NCBI GenBank assembly: GCA_037179385.1
Contig: CM074180.1
Coordinates: 29,989,455 to 30,053,454, forward strand
Source of the DNA: Holothuria scabra
Lineage: Eukaryota; Echinodermata; Holothuroidea; Aspidochirotida; Holothuriidae
Direction: 5' to 3'
DNA: 64,000 nt
In this document: positions 61,024 to 64,000 of the stretch, piece after piece
How positions within the stretch are numbered: position 1 is the first letter of the stretch
Layout of the letters: each line of letters begins with the position of its first letter
Translations under genes and position numbers: made by a program
The notes under the pieces: model-generated
Database searches by the model: none
What the model saw: the letters and a program-made list of their open reading frames with translations, nothing else
Told to the model about the DNA's origin: nothing

Positions 61024-61134
61024 GTTCATCTTGGCTGGGATGCTGTCTGCGAAGAATTAGAACACTGGGAATCCGTTATACAAAATCCGAACAGACCGAT
61101 TGATGCATGGCACAGTTTACAAAGTCCCGAGTGA
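61024..61134 (+). CDS. Synaptotagmin-like gene, last coding exon 10
   Basis: The acceptor is TTTCACAG, phase 0. It encodes VHLGWDAVCEELEHWESV, then NRPIDAWHSLQSPE and a TGA stop at 61132-61134. The HW and WHxL motifs are the conserved C-terminal signature of synaptotagmin C2B domains, involved in docking and folding in known members. The C-terminus ends four residues after WHSL, a usual length. Confidence 0.9.
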   Translation, partial: VHLGWDAVCEELEHWESVIQNPNRPIDAWHSLQSPE

Positions 61135-61530
61135 GAATCTGAGGTTTCAAAGCGAACAAAGTCTTTTCTAGATACGAAGTGAATGTTTTGTGTAAATATC
61201 AAATACATTCTATTTCGGATGGAGGGAATTTTAATCTTGCTACCTCATGGCCAAAAGCAAAGATCACTTAACCATTGCATTGTAAGTCACTCAAATGAAG
61301 ATTTACTTCGTATGATAGATTGACCGTTTTAACTGCCAAGAGATTCCAAAAGGTTTTGAAAGTAAAATGATTAATATTTGAATTAGAATCGAAGGAAATG
61401 AATGAAAATTGGGAAAGACTGTGCATTCCACTGTCTGCAGCTTAAAAGATGACGCCACTAATGACGTCAGAAGAATAACCTTCATTACAATAAACGGTAC
61501 GGTTCGGAATAAACAGACCGTTGGACTGAG
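61135..61530 (+). other. Probable 3' UTR of the synaptotagmin-like gene with poly(A) signals
   Basis: AT-rich sequence after the stop codon, with AATAAA at 61489-61494 and again at 61508-61513. No other open frame of note is present. The exact cleavage site cannot be read from sequence alone. A TGACGTCA palindrome lies at 61462-61469. Confidence 0.5.
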
Positions 61531-64000
61531 GATAAAAGGTTCCTAATGGATGAAAAATATTGAAAATGAACATCATTTTTCACTGTGCCTGTGAATTTGA
61601 GACATTTTATTTTCGAACGCGGAAGTGAACACGTTTTATCTTCCTTTTACCATCACTCGAAATATCCTAGATTTCCTTCGCCCGCTCAGCAGACGTGAAC
61701 TACAATATTAGCCGCATTCGTTTTGGCGTGAACATCAAAAGCAGAGTACATATTCGATAGGCATTACCTGTAATGGAGGTTAATTATTTTTTACTTTCCT
61801 TGCTCTGGACTTTCTGTCGATGCATACCTGGCTTTGTGTCTGGTGAAAACTGACCGTTGGTGTACCTGAGAAGTAAGAAATTTGTCCGAAGATGCTATAT
61901 TCATCACGAAGGCTTGAATAAACAACCGAAACTGGCGATGCATTTACCCCAGGTTTCCACACTATATCAACATGGAGACATGGAGGCATGTATAGGAACA
62001 GCAAGCGGCACAATTTGCCCTTTGTTAAAAGTAAGGCACATTCGGGTATGCGCATCGTCCCAATTATTTATCAGACTTTGCTGATTTCTTCAATCTTGGG
62101 AATAATAAGAATGATGAAAGCTGTTTCCGCGCAACTTCTATAAGGCACGCAAAGTGCCATTTCTGTCGATGAAAGAGGAATTTGGCAACTTTTTACTTCA
62201 TAAACGTTAAACGCAACTTGTTGCCGGATTTTCACCTGCTGGAGTTCGACGCACTATATCCTGTTTGAATTTGTGGTAAAAAGAACATCTCAGTTATATT
62301 GGCGCGTAGCAAGCTCGGGCGGGGGACCTGGGGTTAATCCACAATGACCCACAGCAAAATAGTGAGCCAAGTCACATGTTTCTTTTAAAAAGTATCTCAT
62401 GGGCCCTGAAATCCTCCCAACAAATCATGCTCTTCAAACTGGTTACGTGCCTGTTTGTATGTTTGTTTATTTCATTCTCCGTGACACCTCCAAGGAGGTT
62501 AAAGAGACTTGTATACGTACATTATACATCATACATTAACATAAATCTTATAGAGTATGCAAACATAAAGAATTAAGGTCGGAAGAAAAGAAATATTTGA
62601 GAAAAGAAAAGAAAATATTTTGATTGTGAAACTTGTGCGCCTTAAAAAACCCTAAGACGTTCATATGCTGTGTCTTGCTGAAGTTACATAGAAAACACAG
62701 AGTTGTAAAAGCTTACATCTCTCTGCACACAGGCCTCATACCAGCAACGACTGTTAATAACTTATTCCCAAAGCAAGATAGTACTGAGGTTTTTTCAAGA
62801 TTTATTACAGGCCTACTTAGTACTGTCACGAAGCACAAACCTTAGCCCACCTCAATAAATTTGGGGTTTTTAACGAAAAAAGTCGACCTTTTCTCCATGT
62901 TTTATAAAGGCATTTACAGCGCAAACATTACAAAGGATAAACAATCCTTTACATGTACATAAGAGTATAAATCTGAAATAGCTTAATAAAAAAAGAAGAA
63001 ATTAACGACTTGCTTGAAATTTTGCAGTCAAGAATTGTGAGGGTATCCTACACCTACGAGATAACCAATGGGTAAGTTACAAATTTTGAGTAATGGGGTA
63101 ATTAGATAGCTGTAAAAATATCTGTAATTAAATGTACAATATGCCTACACATTATTGAAAGTGATAAGGTCAAAAAATTGTAACGTATTGAGTAAGGTGA
63201 AGGATAATAGAGCAGATCTTTCCGAAATAAACTGTCATGAATTATCAACATTTCTCCTTACCCATGAAGTCTACTGCTCACGTGTCATAAATTATCTTGA
63301 TTTACCTCTCAGTAATTTTATATAGACTCTGTTAAATTAGCAGACGAGTTGACGACTTTGAACTTTGAAGTAAATTACACAGGCAGGAAAGTTGACTATA
63401 TAGGTCAAATCACGAGTACGAGTTATACCGAAGACTTTGACAACGAAGCATGTGGTCTTCTTTGATGAAGCACATTTATTTAGAAGAGGAGGGTCTCTTT
63501 GAGTCAGCTGCACATAAGATGTGGTAGCATCCTTATTTGCCTTAACTTGAAAGGAATTAAGCTGCACCTAATGAATCGTGGGAAATTCGCGCACAGTCAA
63601 ATGAGCAACAGTCCAATGAGCAACATTTGAAAGTTTCCGTTGCTGTTTTCTCTTCTTTTTTTTTTCTTTCTTTTTTGTATTCCATTCCTTTTTGGGGTGG
63701 AGTATAGGTGGATTCCAACGCCCTAATTTAATGGAGTAATCAAATGGCAAAGAATTGTACGGCAATGATCTTTTATGATGTCTCTGAATACAGCTAGGAC
63801 CTCAATGATTTGCCCATTCTAACTCGCCCATGAACAACAACATTGTCTCCAAACCTACATAAAAAGACCGCCATAGACATCGTTGACTAACGCTTGTCTT
63901 ACGATCGAAGTCTAGTTTATATTTGACTAGGAGGGGTAGGGGTAGATAAACTGCTACGCTACGGCAATTGAATTTTTGGTGGTGAAATTTGCTTGAGAGG
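61531..64000. other. No gene recognised downstream of the synaptotagmin-like gene
   Basis: AT-rich. Frames up to 91 codons without domain patterns; T- and A-rich runs at 63655-63675. No convincing exon or repeat boundary was found. Confidence 0.5.

Overview
The window is animal nuclear DNA, AT-rich and mostly non-coding. It holds short exons with canonical GT-AG introns, polymerase III-type repeats with simple-sequence tails, many short inverted-repeat transposons, and long AT and C/G tracts. There are no operons and no long ORFs. The repeat mix would suit a marine invertebrate, perhaps an echinoderm, but nothing here fixes the taxon.

The one gene I can support is a multi-exon plus-strand gene whose visible part runs from 31347 to 61134. 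Ten exons join in one open frame through compatible splice phases (1400 bp, 466 residues plus stop). They encode one transmembrane helix with a basic stop-transfer cluster, a basic Ser-rich linker, and two C2 domains ending in the WHxL motif typical of synaptotagmins. Most Ca2+-binding aspartates are missing from both C2 domains, so I call it a Ca2+-independent synaptotagmin-like membrane protein. The first visible exon starts inside a codon, so the start codon or 5' exon lies upstream. Two AATAAA signals follow the stop at about 61.5 kb.

Region by region: 1-31 kb has no recognised host gene. It holds repeats, a tRNA-Val-like inverted pair (4737-5012), a CRE/TATA promoter-like site at 20436-20451 and a possible degraded retroelement ORF (26820-27262). 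31.3-61.1 kb is the gene, with a 13.4-kb intron (34167-47553) full of transposon remnants. 61.5-64 kb shows nothing recognisable.

At least ten repeat families can be defined by comparing the window with itself. They include a 715-bp hAT-like element with a perfect 8-bp target duplication, a family with TAGACGAATC ends (one copy carrying a nested element of another family), a SINE-like family with tetranucleotide tails, and several foldback elements. The palindrome TGACGTCA occurs at least 12 times, far more than base composition predicts. I found no CRISPR, rRNA, intact tRNA or clearly new multi-gene system.
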